64,000 bases of DNA from positions 186,001-250,000 of the forward strand of contig CALXWA010000002.1 in NCBI GenBank assembly GCA_944392275.1. Reading direction: 5' to 3'. The stretch's first letter is position 1, and each line of letters begins with the position of its first letter. The DNA comes from an uncultured Alphaproteobacteria bacterium (GTDB lineage: Bacteria; Pseudomonadota; Alphaproteobacteria; RF32; CAG-239). The notes under the pieces were generated by a model. It was not told where the DNA came from. It saw only the letters and a list, made by a program, of their open reading frames with translations, and made no database searches. Made by a program: the position numbers and the translations under genes. Shown here one piece after another: positions 41,901-50,611 of this stretch.

Positions 41901-42623
41901 TTATTCAAAACGGTACAGCTCTTTCCCTTTGACTTTAAGCCACTGGCGTCCTTCTTTGTATTGCGGGCATAAATCAGAGACGCATTTCCAAAAGGCCGGC
42001 GAATGATCTTGATGGAGCAAATGAGCAACCTCATGACAAACCAGATAATCAATGACATATTGCGGAGCAAAGATTATTCTCCAGTTAAAGTTGAGGTTAT
42101 TTTTGCTGGAGCAACTGCCCCAACGGGATTTGGTGTCTTTTATGGTGACGGAATTTATCGGGCACCCGATTAAGGTGGCTTTTTGTTTGGCTAAATCGGT
42201 CAATTTGGTCTTGGCCAGTTTTTTTAAAAAATCGGTGGTGCGGCGATGGATAAATTCGGCATGTCCGCATACAATCAGCTCTCCGTTTTCCATATAAACG
42301 CCGCCTTTTGCGTGAGGTTGGTGTTTTAGAGTTGTTTCTTTGCCAAAAAGGCTGAACTGACAGTTGTCACAAAATTTTTGTTCTTGAGGAAGGCGGGATA
42401 ACATATTGATTATCCAGTCTTGATGCGCAAAAACAAAGTTGAATGCTTTTTTTTCTGAACCTCGGGTAGGCATTGTTAAAACCGGAAGGTGTTCTTTGGA
42501 ATCAATCCGTAACGTTAGTCTTTTGGCCTGAGAGGAACGGATAATCTTAATTTTAAGATGTAATTGCTGGAGGATTTGTTCTTGCAAATCAGAGGTCCGG
42601 CCAGTTAACAATGTAATCTTCAT
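41901..42623 (-). CDS. YgjP-like metallopeptidase (SprT/DUF45 type)
   Basis: The 240-residue protein has a beta-rich N-terminal half (RLTLRIDSKEHLPVLTMPTRGSEKKAFNFV) and a C-terminal zinc site: ITLxN-type core SRWGSCSSKNNLNFNWRIIFAP, then VIDYLVCHEVAHLLHQDHSPAFW, with HEVAH and downstream histidine as ligands. This is the UPF/DUF45 YgjP architecture found in many Gram-negatives. The ATG at 42623 has AGAGGT upstream; it overlaps the preceding YcgN gene by 35 bases. Substrate unknown. Confidence 0.88.
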   Translation of the reverse strand: MKITLLTGRTSDLQEQILQQLHLKIKIIRSSQAKRLTLRIDSKEHLPVLTMPTRGSEKKAFNFVFAHQDWIINMLSRLPQEQKFCDNCQFSLFGKETTLKHQPHAKGGVYMENGELIVCGHAEFIHRRTTDFLKKLAKTKLTDLAKQKATLIGCPINSVTIKDTKSRWGSCSSKNNLNFNWRIIFAPQYVIDYLVCHEVAHLLHQDHSPAFWKCVSDLCPQYKEGRQWLKVKGKELYRFE

Positions 42624-43104
42624 AATTTTGAACCTCTGATTCTGAAACAACGGGGCGATTTTGCAACGACATTCCGGCCTCGTGGACGGATGCGGCTCTT
42701 TTAGTAATTAAGGGGTGCCAAGACGGAAGTTCTTGGCCGTTATCAAGCAACCAATAGGCACAGGTTTTGGGAAGCCAAGCCGGCTTTTCGCGAATGGCCT
42801 CAAGAGTGATATCGCGGCAGTCACTCACTTTTTTAAAACGGTGTTCATAAATTTTGCATAAACAGTTGTTCGTGTCTAAAAAACGGCAGCAAGCATTGGT
42901 AAATTTTATTTTTCCACGAATTTCTAATTTGTTTAAGCAACATTTTCCGCAACCATCACAGAGCAATTCCCATTCTTTTTTGCTCATTTCTTCAAGTTTT
43001 TTATGTTTCCAAAATTCTGGCTCAATATCATCCAAATTTTCAAAACGGGATTGCGGGTTGAAATCTTTTTCCGGCCAAGAAAAATCTTCTTTTTCATTCG
43101 TCAT
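42589..43104 (-). CDS. YcgN-family cysteine-cluster protein (copy 1)
   Basis: A 171-residue member of the UPF0260 family. Cysteines fall in the family pattern: LLCDGCGKCCLNKL, NACCRFLDTNNCLCKIYEHRF and DCRDITLEAI, and the closing PKTCAYWLLDNGQELPSWHPL. They probably bind a metal or an iron-sulfur cluster. The function is unknown in all members. The gene follows a paralogue (43094-43543), overlapping it by 11 bases, and both end in the same PSWHPL motif, so they arose by tandem duplication. Confidence 0.88.
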   Translation of the reverse strand: MTNEKEDFSWPEKDFNPQSRFENLDDIEPEFWKHKKLEEMSKKEWELLCDGCGKCCLNKLEIRGKIKFTNACCRFLDTNNCLCKIYEHRFKKVSDCRDITLEAIREKPAWLPKTCAYWLLDNGQELPSWHPLITKRAASVHEAGMSLQNRPVVSESEVQNYEDYIVNWPDL

Positions 43105-43543
43105 GGCTAAAATCCTCGTTTACAATATGGTCCTCAAGTTCTTCTTCGGGGACATCTTGTTCAGAAATGACTTTATTTTTTACAGAATATTTATCGGCCA
43201 AGGGTTTCTTTGTTTTAAGCGGATGCCAAGATGGTAAATCTCCTGTTTGGTAGAGAATTCGATAAGCACAATTAGTGGGCATCCAGTTAATCTTATTCCA
43301 GTTTTGCTCTGTTAGCTTTAAACATTCGGGAACAAGACGGCAGCGTTGATGGTATTGTTGGCAAAGGTTGTTTGAAAGGTCAAAATAACGGCAGATTACA
43401 TCGGTATAATAAATATCTCCGCTTTCTTCATCTTCAAGTTTTAGGCGGCAGCAATTTCCGCAACGGCAACAAATAGCCTCCCATTCTTCAGTGGTAAAGG
43501 CTTCCGGTTGTTTTTGTTTCCAGAATTCAGTTGCGATCGTCAT
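43094..43543 (-). CDS. YcgN-family cysteine-cluster protein (copy 2, divergent)
   Basis: A second UPF0260 protein, 149 residues from the ATG at 43543 (a longer frame begins at 43603). It repeats the layout ICCRCGNCCRLKL, VICRYFDLSNNLCQQYHQRC, VPECLKL and PTNCAYRILYQTGDLPSWHPL. Its sequence is more diverged, with a charged insertion (EDEESGDI) between the first two cysteine groups. It overlaps the upstream small membrane gene by 17 bases and the YcgN copy 1 by 11. Confidence 0.85.
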   Translation of the reverse strand: MTIATEFWKQKQPEAFTTEEWEAICCRCGNCCRLKLEDEESGDIYYTDVICRYFDLSNNLCQQYHQRCRLVPECLKLTEQNWNKINWMPTNCAYRILYQTGDLPSWHPLKTKKPLADKYSVKNKVISEQDVPEEELEDHIVNEDFSHDE

Positions 43544-43745
43544 AGTAGGTAATGCTTTCGTGTTTGTTTTTGATTTTGTACCATACCCAGCGAACGAAAG
43601 CAATTATTAATAAAGGAATGAAAACATAAGTAAAACTTAAAACAAAAATGGTTGCTCCGAAAGCAATTACGGTTGCAAATAAGGCTACCGTCAAAGCTAT
43701 TCCGAAAATATAAATAAGCATACTTAAAAAGTTGTTTTGCGGCAT
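43527..43745 (-). CDS. Small two-helix membrane protein
   Basis: A 72-residue protein made of two hydrophobic helices (about 7-32 and 35-56, LTVALFATVIAFGATIFVLSFTYVFIPLLIIAFVRWVWYKI) and a basic tail. Not recognised. It starts one base after the dnaB stop and overlaps the following YcgN gene, so it is part of a dnaB-to-YgjP transcript. Confidence 0.6.
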   Translation of the reverse strand: MPQNNFLSMLIYIFGIALTVALFATVIAFGATIFVLSFTYVFIPLLIIAFVRWVWYKIKNKHESITYYDDRN

Positions 43746-43746
43746 G

Positions 43747-45222
43747 TTAATCTCCTATTCTTTCCGGTAAATATTCTTCTTTTGCCAAATTTCCAAATTG
43801 AGCAAAATCACCATTCCAAAAGAGCTGAACCGTTCCGGTCGGACCATGACGTTGTTTGCCGATGATGACTTCGGATAGATTTTGGGTTGCTCTTTTTCTT
43901 GCTTCCCACTCTTCCATTCTTTTTTGTAAGTGTTCTGGGGTTTCGGATGGTTTTTGTTGTGGTTCTTCATTTTGCAAATAATAATTTTCGCGGTAAACAA
44001 ACATAACAATATCGGCGTCTTGCTCAATTGAACCTGATTCACGCAAGTCGGACATGACCGGGCGTTTATCATCACGTTGTTCGACTCCTCGGTTTAATTG
44101 GGAAAGGGCAATTACCGGAACATTTAATTCTTTTGCCAAGATTTTCAAGCCACGAGAAATTTCTGAGATTTCTTGGACGCGGTTGCCTTCGCTTCGTTTG
44201 CTTCCGGTTCCCATAATTAATTGGATATAGTCGATGACAATCAATCCGAGACCTTTGTTTCTTTTTAGTCTTCTGGCACGGGTACGAATGGTATTGATGT
44301 TTAAACCGGGGGTGTCGTCAATGTAAAGCGGTATTTTTTCCAGTTCTCTGACGGCAGCTGCAATCCGTGTGAATTCTGCATTTTCAAGCTCTCCGGTACG
44401 CATTTTATGGCCGTTTGTTTGGGTTACGGTTGAAAGAATACGGGTGGCTAATTGGTCTGAAGACATTTCAAGCGAAAAAAAAGCAACGCCGCGTGATTTT
44501 TCATCTAGATTTTGAGCGTGAGCCATGTATTCGGCAACGTTGTAAGCAATATTGGTTGCCAGGGCTGTTTTTCCCATGGCCGGTCGGCCGGCGATGATGA
44601 TGAGGTCGGAGTTGTTTAGACCGCCGATTTTATTGTCCAGAGCATCTAAAGCTGTTGGAAGACCGGATATTTTTCCGTCTTTTTGGTAAGCTTCTTCAAT
44701 ATGTTCCAAAGAGGTGGTCAGAGCTTGGGAAAAATCAATAAACCCTCCGTTAATGTCTCCTTGGTTGGATATTTCAAAAAGACGTTTTTCGGCCTCTTCT
44801 ATTTGATCATTGGCATCCGAATCGATATCTTCTTTCATGGCATTGTTTACAATATCGAATCCGGTTGATATTAACTCTCGGCGTAAGTATTTGTCGTAGA
44901 TAAATTGAGCATAGTATTCGGCATTGGTTAGGGGGGTGGCACTGTCGGCCAGTTTAACTAAATATTTTGCTCCGCCGACTTCGGCTAAAGTTCCTTCTTG
45001 TTCAAAATAGTTTTTCAGAGTAATGACGTCGGCAACATGTCCTCGCATAATGAGTTTTGATATTACCTCAAAAATTTTGGCATGAATCGAATCTGCAAAA
45101 TGTTGCGGTTTTAGAAATTCCGAAACTTTTTCAAATGCTTTATTATTGGCTAAGATTGCCCCTAATAAAGCTTGTTCGGCTTCAATGTTTTGCGGAAGAG
45201 TGCTTGCGTCAGGTTTTTCCAT
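43747..45222 (-). CDS. dnaB: Replicative DNA helicase DnaB
   Basis: Hexameric helicase at the replication fork. The 491 residues from ATG at 45222 start with the N-terminal domain (LPQNIEAEQALLGAILANNKAFEKV), then the RecA-like motor: Walker A AGRPAMGKTALATNIA, FFSLEMSSDQLATRIL, Walker B LIVIDYIQLIMG, RGLKILAKELNVPVIALSQLNRGVEQRDDKRPVMSDLRESG and IEQDADIVMF, with a normal C-terminus. The longer frame from 45285 is an unlikely extension; AGGA precedes the chosen ATG. Its 5' neighbour is rpmB on the same strand, with its own terminator between. Confidence 0.97.
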   Translation of the reverse strand: MEKPDASTLPQNIEAEQALLGAILANNKAFEKVSEFLKPQHFADSIHAKIFEVISKLIMRGHVADVITLKNYFEQEGTLAEVGGAKYLVKLADSATPLTNAEYYAQFIYDKYLRRELISTGFDIVNNAMKEDIDSDANDQIEEAEKRLFEISNQGDINGGFIDFSQALTTSLEHIEEAYQKDGKISGLPTALDALDNKIGGLNNSDLIIIAGRPAMGKTALATNIAYNVAEYMAHAQNLDEKSRGVAFFSLEMSSDQLATRILSTVTQTNGHKMRTGELENAEFTRIAAAVRELEKIPLYIDDTPGLNINTIRTRARRLKRNKGLGLIVIDYIQLIMGTGSKRSEGNRVQEISEISRGLKILAKELNVPVIALSQLNRGVEQRDDKRPVMSDLRESGSIEQDADIVMFVYRENYYLQNEEPQQKPSETPEHLQKRMEEWEARKRATQNLSEVIIGKQRHGPTGTVQLFWNGDFAQFGNLAKEEYLPERIGD

Positions 45223-45331
45223 AATTTCGATATTCCTTTTTTTTATTTTTTTCTTTTTTATAACCAATAAAAAAAGAAAAGACAAAGAGAATGATAAAAT
45301 AAAAATTTTGTCTTGTGAATTATGGGGATAA

Positions 45332-45363
45332 AAAAACTCCGTCCCTTTGGGAACGGAGTTTAC
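45332..45363 (-). terminator. Terminator after rpmB
   Basis: AAACTCCGT (45334-45342) pairs with ACGGAGTTT (45353-45361). On the - strand it is followed by a T-run and sits 20 bases after the rpmB stop. Confidence 0.88.
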
Positions 45364-45382
45364 AACGTCTAAATTTATCTAA

Positions 45383-45673
45383 TTATTTATTTTTTGCTTT
45401 GTTTTTTGCAATTGTTTTTTTGATTTTTTTAGCTTCTTCCGTTAATTTTGTATTGGAAGTTGATTCTAAATAAGCATCTAAACCCCCATTGTGTTCAATG
45501 GAACGTAAGGTTTTTGAGCATACTTTTAATTTAAAAATCTTGCCTAAAGAGTCGCTTAACAAAGAAACAACTTGAAGATTAGGCAAAAAGCGACGACGAT
45601 TTTTGTTGTTGGCGTGGCTTACGTTATTGCCGCTCATAATGCCGGTGCCAGAAATATCACATTTTTTAGCCAT
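45383..45673 (-). CDS. rpmB: 50S ribosomal protein L28
   Basis: A 96-residue ribosomal protein with the family start MAKKCDISGTGIMSGNNVSHANNKNRRRFLPNLQ and the conserved VCSKTLRSIEHNGGLDAYL. As is common in alphaproteobacteria it lacks the extra zinc-binding cysteines of some L28 paralogues; two cysteines (residues 5 and 52) remain. It is monocistronic, close to tRNA-Arg(CCG), which is on the opposite strand. Confidence 0.96.
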   Translation of the reverse strand: MAKKCDISGTGIMSGNNVSHANNKNRRRFLPNLQVVSLLSDSLGKIFKLKVCSKTLRSIEHNGGLDAYLESTSNTKLTEEAKKIKKTIAKNKAKNK

Positions 45674-45773
45674 TTTTTTGATTCCTTAATTGATGTAAAA
45701 CGTACTTGTTGCTTGTTAATACAAATATTTGGGGCAGAAGTCAAGTATAAAAGTTGTCAGAATATTAAAATTT

Positions 45774-45803
45774 TTGTAGAATTCTGTAATAAAATGGTAT
45801 AAA
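45774..45803 (+). promoter_or_regulatory. Putative promoter of tRNA-Arg
   Basis: -35 TTGTAG (45774-45779), 18-base spacer, -10 TATAAA (45798-45803). It ends 18 bases before the tRNA 5' end. Confidence 0.5.
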
Positions 45804-45821
45804 AGAACATAAGTTGTTTTT

Positions 45822-45898
45822 GTACCCGTAGCTCAGTTGGATAGAGTATCGGCCTCCGACGCCGAGGGTCGTGGGTTCGAATCCCTCCGGGTACGCCA
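45822..45898 (+). tRNA. tRNA-Arg (anticodon CCG)
   Basis: A 77-base tRNA with encoded CCA. The acceptor stem GTACCCG pairs with CGGGTAC; the anticodon stem TCGGC/GCCGA encloses the loop CTCCGAC with anticodon CCG at 45856-45858; the T loop is TTCGAAT. The T stem (GTGGG/CCCTC) has one T-T mismatch, otherwise all stems close. It reads CGG arginine codons. Confidence 0.96.
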
Positions 45899-45900
45899 TT

Positions 45901-45946
45901 AACAAAACACCCGAATATTAGAGCAATATTCGGGTGTTTTTGTTTT
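45901..45946. terminator. Strong terminator after tRNA-Arg
   Basis: A perfect stem of about 15 base pairs, CACCCGAATATT and AATATTCGGGTG extended by A/T pairs, with loop AGAGC. It also serves the convergent phosphatase gene. Confidence 0.9.
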
Positions 45947-46535
45947 AAAGTTTAATGATTTCTTGATCAAGCGTGTTGTATTGCAGATGCAAGACCGACG
46001 TGTTGTTACAAGAAACATTTTTTAACTGTAATCCGCAAGCCAAAGCACTTAAAACTCCGGCATGTACCGAAACGGCAAAGTTTTTTCCAGGTTGGGCGAC
46101 AATGATGAGTAATTGTCGGAAAACACGTTGAAAAACTTCGTGTTTGCTTTCACTGTTGCTGCCGGGAAATTTTTGATCCCAGGTTCGGAAGGTCGGATTT
46201 TGGATTTGATTAACCAGTTTTCCGAAGGTTTGGCGGAGCGAGTCATAATCTTTTCCTTCAGCAAGGCCGAAGTTGCATTCCCTTAAGTCGTCGATAAAAA
46301 TAATTGGGGTCGGCGAGCGTTGTTTTTGGGAGACGATTTCGGCTGTTTGACGGGCTCTTAATAACGGAGATGAGTATATCCGATCAAACTTGATTTCTGA
46401 AAGTAAGTCGCCTAATTTTTCCGCTTGCTTTTTGCCAAAATTATTCAGACCCTCGTTAATGGTGCAACCTTGCCAAATACGGTTGAGGTTATTGTCCGTT
46501 TCTCCGTGACGGAAGATAAAAAGATTTTTTTTCAT
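45945..46535 (-). CDS. Phosphoglycerate-mutase-family phosphatase
   Basis: Histidine phosphatase of about 196 residues from the ATG at 46535. The catalytic motif FIFRHGETDNNLNRIWQG is at the N-terminus; IYSSPLLRARQTAE and the second catalytic His in AVSVHAGVLSALACGL are present. The longer frame (from 46679) would prepend an unrelated basic stretch that overlaps the sugar-transporter gene. It could be a phosphoglycerate mutase, a broad phosphatase or a cobalamin-type phosphatase; sequence alone does not decide. Confidence 0.9.
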   Translation of the reverse strand: MKKNLFIFRHGETDNNLNRIWQGCTINEGLNNFGKKQAEKLGDLLSEIKFDRIYSSPLLRARQTAEIVSQKQRSPTPIIFIDDLRECNFGLAEGKDYDSLRQTFGKLVNQIQNPTFRTWDQKFPGSNSESKHEVFQRVFRQLLIIVAQPGKNFAVSVHAGVLSALACGLQLKNVSCNNTSVLHLQYNTLDQEIIKL

Positions 46536-46625
46536 GATAATAATTGTATTAATAGTTTGAAATGATTCTTTTATATATTCGTTTCTTGCGGGATTGGCAA
46601 GAATTTTATTGTAACAAATTTTCTC

Positions 46626-46654
46626 AAAAAAAGCCCCGCTCAAACGGGGCTTAA
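46626..46654. terminator. Terminator after the sugar transporter
   Basis: AAGCCCCG and CGGGGCTT form the stem with a six-base loop, followed on the - strand by a T7 run. Confidence 0.87.
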
Positions 46655-46663
46655 AGGATAAGA

Positions 46664-48019
46664 TTAGTTTTTTTGCCAAGATTTTTCAATCTCTTCCAAG
46701 GAAGTTCCTTTTGTTTCGGGAACATAAAAGTGGACAAAGAAGAAAGAGAGCAATGTTATTGTGGCAAACGTCAGGAATGTATAGCTTTCGCCAATACTGT
46801 TGATGAGCGGCAAAAAGCTTAAAACGACCAAAAAGTTAAAGCTGAAATTTGCAACCGTACATAAACTCATGGCAAAACCACGGATTTTTAACGGTAAAAT
46901 TTCGGACACAAGAATCCAGCCAACCGGTCCAAGACTCATGGCAAAAGAGGCTATGTAGATTGCAACACTACCGATGGCAATCCATTTTAAGTTATCACCT
47001 AAAAGGGCTTGGTGTTCAAATGCAAAGCTTAAAGACAACAAACTGACAAGCATGCCGCTTAATCCAATATAGAGCAAAGGTTTTCGGCCTAGTTTATCTG
47101 CAAAAGCAATGGCAACCAAGGTCATGATAAAGTTGATGAACCCAACACCGATGGTGGCATAAATCGCTCCGATGTTTGAGCTAAATCCGGAGATTTGGAA
47201 AATGGTGGTGGTGTAGTAAATGATTGTGTTAATCCCAGTACAGATTTGCATAATCATAATTCCGACGCCAATCAACACCGGTTTTAGCATCCAGGCCTTA
47301 AAGACCGAAACATTGGTGGAAGTATCGGTATTTAAGGTCGATTTTATTTCATTAATTTGTTTGTTGATTTGGTTTTTGGGGAGTATTTTATCAAAGGCCT
47401 CACGAGCTTCTTTTTCTCGGTTTTTGCTAAGGAGCCAACGAGGCGTATCATGCAAAAAGATAATTCCGAAAAACAAGACTAACGCCGGAATTAATCCAGA
47501 TGCCAGCATCCAACGCCAATTGTATTCGGCATTGGCAAAAACACGGTTAATTAGATATGAGAACAAGATGCCTACCGTTATGGCTAATTGGAAAAGAGAA
47601 ACTAATTTTCCACGGATTTTTTGCGGAGATATTTCTGAAATGTATAACGGAACGACAAAGGTAACCATGCCAACCGCTATTCCGATTAAAATTCTTGAAA
47701 AAATCAACCAATTCAGACTAGGAGCGTAGCCACACATGATGGAGGCGATTATGAACAATAATGATGTGGCAATAATGATTTTTTTGCGTCCGTAAATATC
47801 GGATAATATTCCGTTAGCGGCGGCACCGATCATTGAGCCGATAATTGCGGAGCTGACGAGCCAACCCTGAGTTAGGGCCGACATTTCCCATGTTTCTTTG
47901 ATGTATAATAAAGCTCCGGAGATTACACCCATATCAAAACCGGATAACAGTCCTCCCAATGAGGCTACGGCGGCGATGATATATAACCAAAATTTTTTTC
48001 TTGTTGCATAAGGTGCCAT
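46664..48019 (-). CDS. Sugar porter, major facilitator superfamily
   Basis: A 451-residue, twelve-helix proton-coupled sugar transporter. Helix 1 contains GFDMGVISGALLYI; the loop motif GRKKIIIATS, the ISEISPQKIRGKLVS segment, CTGINTIIYYTTTIF with the central QxxxG-type region and the C-terminal PETKGTSLEEIE signature mark the XylE/GalP/GLUT family. Which sugar is carried cannot be told. It has its own start, with a ribosome site (AGGAG) upstream, and its own terminator. Confidence 0.94.
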   Translation of the reverse strand: MAPYATRKKFWLYIIAAVASLGGLLSGFDMGVISGALLYIKETWEMSALTQGWLVSSAIIGSMIGAAANGILSDIYGRKKIIIATSLLFIIASIMCGYAPSLNWLIFSRILIGIAVGMVTFVVPLYISEISPQKIRGKLVSLFQLAITVGILFSYLINRVFANAEYNWRWMLASGLIPALVLFFGIIFLHDTPRWLLSKNREKEAREAFDKILPKNQINKQINEIKSTLNTDTSTNVSVFKAWMLKPVLIGVGIMIMQICTGINTIIYYTTTIFQISGFSSNIGAIYATIGVGFINFIMTLVAIAFADKLGRKPLLYIGLSGMLVSLLSLSFAFEHQALLGDNLKWIAIGSVAIYIASFAMSLGPVGWILVSEILPLKIRGFAMSLCTVANFSFNFLVVLSFLPLINSIGESYTFLTFATITLLSFFFVHFYVPETKGTSLEEIEKSWQKN

Positions 48020-48062
48020 GTTTTTTCTCCTTTGCCTTAAATATAAGAAAATTTTTGTTTTA

Positions 48063-48803
48063 TTAAAGTCGTATATAATCTAAAAAAACAGCTTTTCTTC
48101 CTTCGCGGATGGCTTTGCGTTGATATTTGGTTTCAACCCAATCTTGGGGTTCATGCTTCCAGTCATTGCCGCAAGTTGCTTTCCAGAAAAAGTCAGCGTT
48201 ATCGTGGAGTTGATGCAGAGTCCAACTTTTGTAGACTTTGTGGTCCGTTGCGATCCGTAATACTCCTCCTTTTTTTAGAATACGGGCAATTTCTCTGAGG
48301 TTTTCCGGATTGATAAAACGGCGGTTTTCGTGTCTTTTTTTGGGCCACGGATCCGGAAAAAGAATAAAAACTTTATCTAAAAAATTATCGGGAATCCGTT
48401 TGAAAAGCAAACGAATATCATTGCTGAAAACGCGAATGTTGTCACTTCGGTTCGGCAAAAGACTTATTTGTTCGGGTAGGTGTTCCCCTTCTTTAATTCC
48501 GGTAATTATGGTTAAAAGATTGGCTACTCCGTTTTTAAAGACTTCGGCTCCGATGTAGCCGTTTTGAGGATTGCGTAGAGCTTGTCCGGCAAGATGTTCC
48601 CCGTTGCCAAAGCCAATTTCTAAACAGATTTGTTCTACCGGTTTTCCAAAAAGAGTTTCTTTATTAAAGACGGTTTGGTCGTTAATTTCGATTTGCGGTA
48701 AAAAGCTGTCTAATAATGTTGTTTTGGCTTTGCGAATCTTTCGCCCTTGACGGCGGCCGTAAAATTTGGGTTGATCCGTGTTTGAAAATGGATTTAGAGG
48801 CAT
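48063..48803 (-). CDS. trmB: tRNA (guanine-N7-)-methyltransferase TrmB
   Basis: Makes m7G46 in tRNA. The 246-residue enzyme has the SAM-binding CLEIGFGNGEHLAGQAL and the diagnostic FILFPDPWPKKRHENRRFINPENL, and ends with ETKYQRKAIREGRKAVFLDYIRL. The ATG at 48803 (MPLNPFSNTDQPKFYGRRQGRK) is preferred to the longer frame from 48848, which would overlap metK fully in another frame; the remaining overlap is ten bases. It closes the lnt-xre-metK-trmB run. Confidence 0.95.
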   Translation of the reverse strand: MPLNPFSNTDQPKFYGRRQGRKIRKAKTTLLDSFLPQIEINDQTVFNKETLFGKPVEQICLEIGFGNGEHLAGQALRNPQNGYIGAEVFKNGVANLLTIITGIKEGEHLPEQISLLPNRSDNIRVFSNDIRLLFKRIPDNFLDKVFILFPDPWPKKRHENRRFINPENLREIARILKKGGVLRIATDHKVYKSWTLHQLHDNADFFWKATCGNDWKHEPQDWVETKYQRKAIREGRKAVFLDYIRL

Positions 48804-49948
48804 TGTTGCAATTCCTTTACAAGGTCGGTTTTTTCCCAGGAAAAACATCCATTTTGCAACGGAGTTCTTCCAAAATGTCCGTAAGAAGAGGTTGGTGTGT
48901 ATATCGGACGGTTGAGATTTAGGTAATTTATAATCCCTTGAGGGGTAAGATTAATTTGTTTTTTTATAAAAGAAAGAATTTTTTCTTCAGGGATTTTGGC
49001 GCTACCTTTGGTGTTGATATACAAAGACAGTGGTTCGGCAACGCCGATGGCGTAGGATATTTGCAATAAACATTCATCGGCAAGTCCTGCCGCAACAATG
49101 TTTTTGGCTAAATAACGCAGCATATAGGCTGCCGAGCGATCCACTTTGGTGGCGTCTTTTCCGGAAAAGGCACCCCCTCCGTGCGGGGCGTATCCGCCAT
49201 AGGTGTCAACAATTATCTTTCTTCCGGTCAGGCCGGTGTCTCCTTCCGGGCCGCCGATAACAAACCTCCCGGTCGGGTTAATCAAAATATCTTTGTCTTG
49301 GGGCATCCATCCTTGCGGAAGAGATTTTTCTATATATTTTTTTACGGTTTCTCTGATTTCTTCTTGGCTTAAATCTTCTTGATGTTGTGTAGAGACAACA
49401 ATTTTTTTTATCCCGATGGCTTTTCCGGTGTTGTCATATTCAACGGTAACCTGACTCTTGGCATCCGGTTCAAAACCTTTTATTTGTCCTTGATGACGGG
49501 CAAGACTTAAGTTTTCAAGAATTTGATGGGCTAGTTTTATCGCCAGTGGCATATATTCGCAATTAAAGCCTTGTTCGTTTTTAGCATAACCAAACATAAT
49601 TCCTTGGTCTCCGGCTCCCAAGCGGTCAACCCCTAAGGCAATGTCTTGAGATTGATTATGAATGAGATTGGTTATTTTAACGTTTTTCCAATTAAAATTT
49701 TGTTGTTCGTACCCAATATGGCGGATTGTGGAACGGACCGTTTCTTCTATTTGTTCTGAAGATACGGGGGCTTGGGTCGCTATTTCTCCGGCGAGAATGA
49801 CATTTCCCGTTGTTGCCATGGTTTCAACCGCACAACGAGCTTTGCTATCTTGGCTAAGTAATAAATCTAAAATCGAATCGGATATGGCATCGCAGACTTT
49901 ATCCGGATGCCCTTCAGAAACAGATTCTGAGGTAAACAGCGTGTTCAT
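48794..49948 (-). CDS. metK: S-adenosylmethionine synthetase
   Basis: Makes SAM from methionine and ATP. The 384-residue protein carries the N-terminal SVSEGHPDKVCDAISDSILD, the GAGDQGIMFGYAKNEQ loop, and the GGGAFSGKDATKVDRSAAYMLRYLAKNIVA active-site segment. The sequence to its left (about 49949-49988) is short and contains no SAM-riboswitch-like structure, so expression is probably set by the upstream xre-lnt context. Confidence 0.96.
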   Translation of the reverse strand: MNTLFTSESVSEGHPDKVCDAISDSILDLLLSQDSKARCAVETMATTGNVILAGEIATQAPVSSEQIEETVRSTIRHIGYEQQNFNWKNVKITNLIHNQSQDIALGVDRLGAGDQGIMFGYAKNEQGFNCEYMPLAIKLAHQILENLSLARHQGQIKGFEPDAKSQVTVEYDNTGKAIGIKKIVVSTQHQEDLSQEEIRETVKKYIEKSLPQGWMPQDKDILINPTGRFVIGGPEGDTGLTGRKIIVDTYGGYAPHGGGAFSGKDATKVDRSAAYMLRYLAKNIVAAGLADECLLQISYAIGVAEPLSLYINTKGSAKIPEEKILSFIKKQINLTPQGIINYLNLNRPIYTPTSSYGHFGRTPLQNGCFSWEKTDLVKELQQCL

Positions 49949-49988
49949 GACCTTTTGACTTTGTTATTAAAATCGTGCGATCAGTTTA

Positions 49989-50022
49989 TAAAAAAAGCTG
50001 GCAATTTGCCAGCCTTTTTTTA
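49989..50022 (-). terminator. Terminator between xre and metK
   Basis: GCTGGCA (49997-50003) pairs with TGCCAGC (50007-50013) with an A-run on the left (a T-run on the - strand) and T7 on the right. Confidence 0.85.
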
Positions 50023-50514
50023 ATTTTCTTCTTCATTATTATATGTGCTTTTTGACATTGTGATAATCAGATCAAAAAGTTGTTTTGCCGCTTTCCGATT
50101 GGGAATTTTGTAATAGGCTTTTACCAGCTCAATGGTTTCTTGCTTTTGCATCGGATCCGTATCATAAGAAACTTCATCTTCTTGTAAAAGCAGAGGTTTG
50201 CTGTCGGGAATAGAAAACATTCTCGGACTTTGGCTGGCAACATCTTTGTTCATATCTTCATAAAAGAAATTGATGGGAACTTCCAAAACTTTACTGATGT
50301 CCCACAAACGACTTGCTCCGACACGATTCATTCCTCGTTCATACTTTTGAACCTGTTGAAAGGTAAGTCCTAATAAAGAAGCTAATTTTTCCTGACTTAA
50401 GCCGAGCAAGGTTCTTCTTAATCTGATGCGGTGACCGACATGGACATCAATCGGATTGGGTTCTCCGAGAGGGGTGCGTCCGCGGCTGGATCTTTTATTA
50501 ACTTCGTTCGTCAT
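50020..50514 (-). CDS. XRE-family helix-turn-helix regulator
   Basis: A 164-residue DNA-binding protein. Residues about 23-80 form the HTH: VHVGHRIRLRRTLLGLSQEKLASLLGLTFQQVQKYERGMNRVGASRLWDISKVLEVP. The C-terminal half (VELVKAYYKIPNRKAAKQLFDLI) is a helical domain found in the alphaproteobacterial proteins encoded between lnt and metK. Target genes are unknown; its position suggests local control of metK/trmB or a general stress role (inference). Confidence 0.9.
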   Translation of the reverse strand: MTNEVNKRSSRGRTPLGEPNPIDVHVGHRIRLRRTLLGLSQEKLASLLGLTFQQVQKYERGMNRVGASRLWDISKVLEVPINFFYEDMNKDVASQSPRMFSIPDSKPLLLQEDEVSYDTDPMQKQETIELVKAYYKIPNRKAAKQLFDLIITMSKSTYNNEEEN

Positions 50515-50611
50515 GAATCTGTTCCTTTTTCTTGTTTGAATATATTATTCATAAGATTTTAAGAGGAACTCGTCAACTAAATTTTGATATAAGTATTTAT
50601 ATTTTTATTGA

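Noticed and set aside
49949..50019. SAM riboswitch in front of metK
   Set aside because: The gap is only about 70 bases and holds a simple terminator; no SAM-I, SAM-II or SAM-V-like conserved core was seen.
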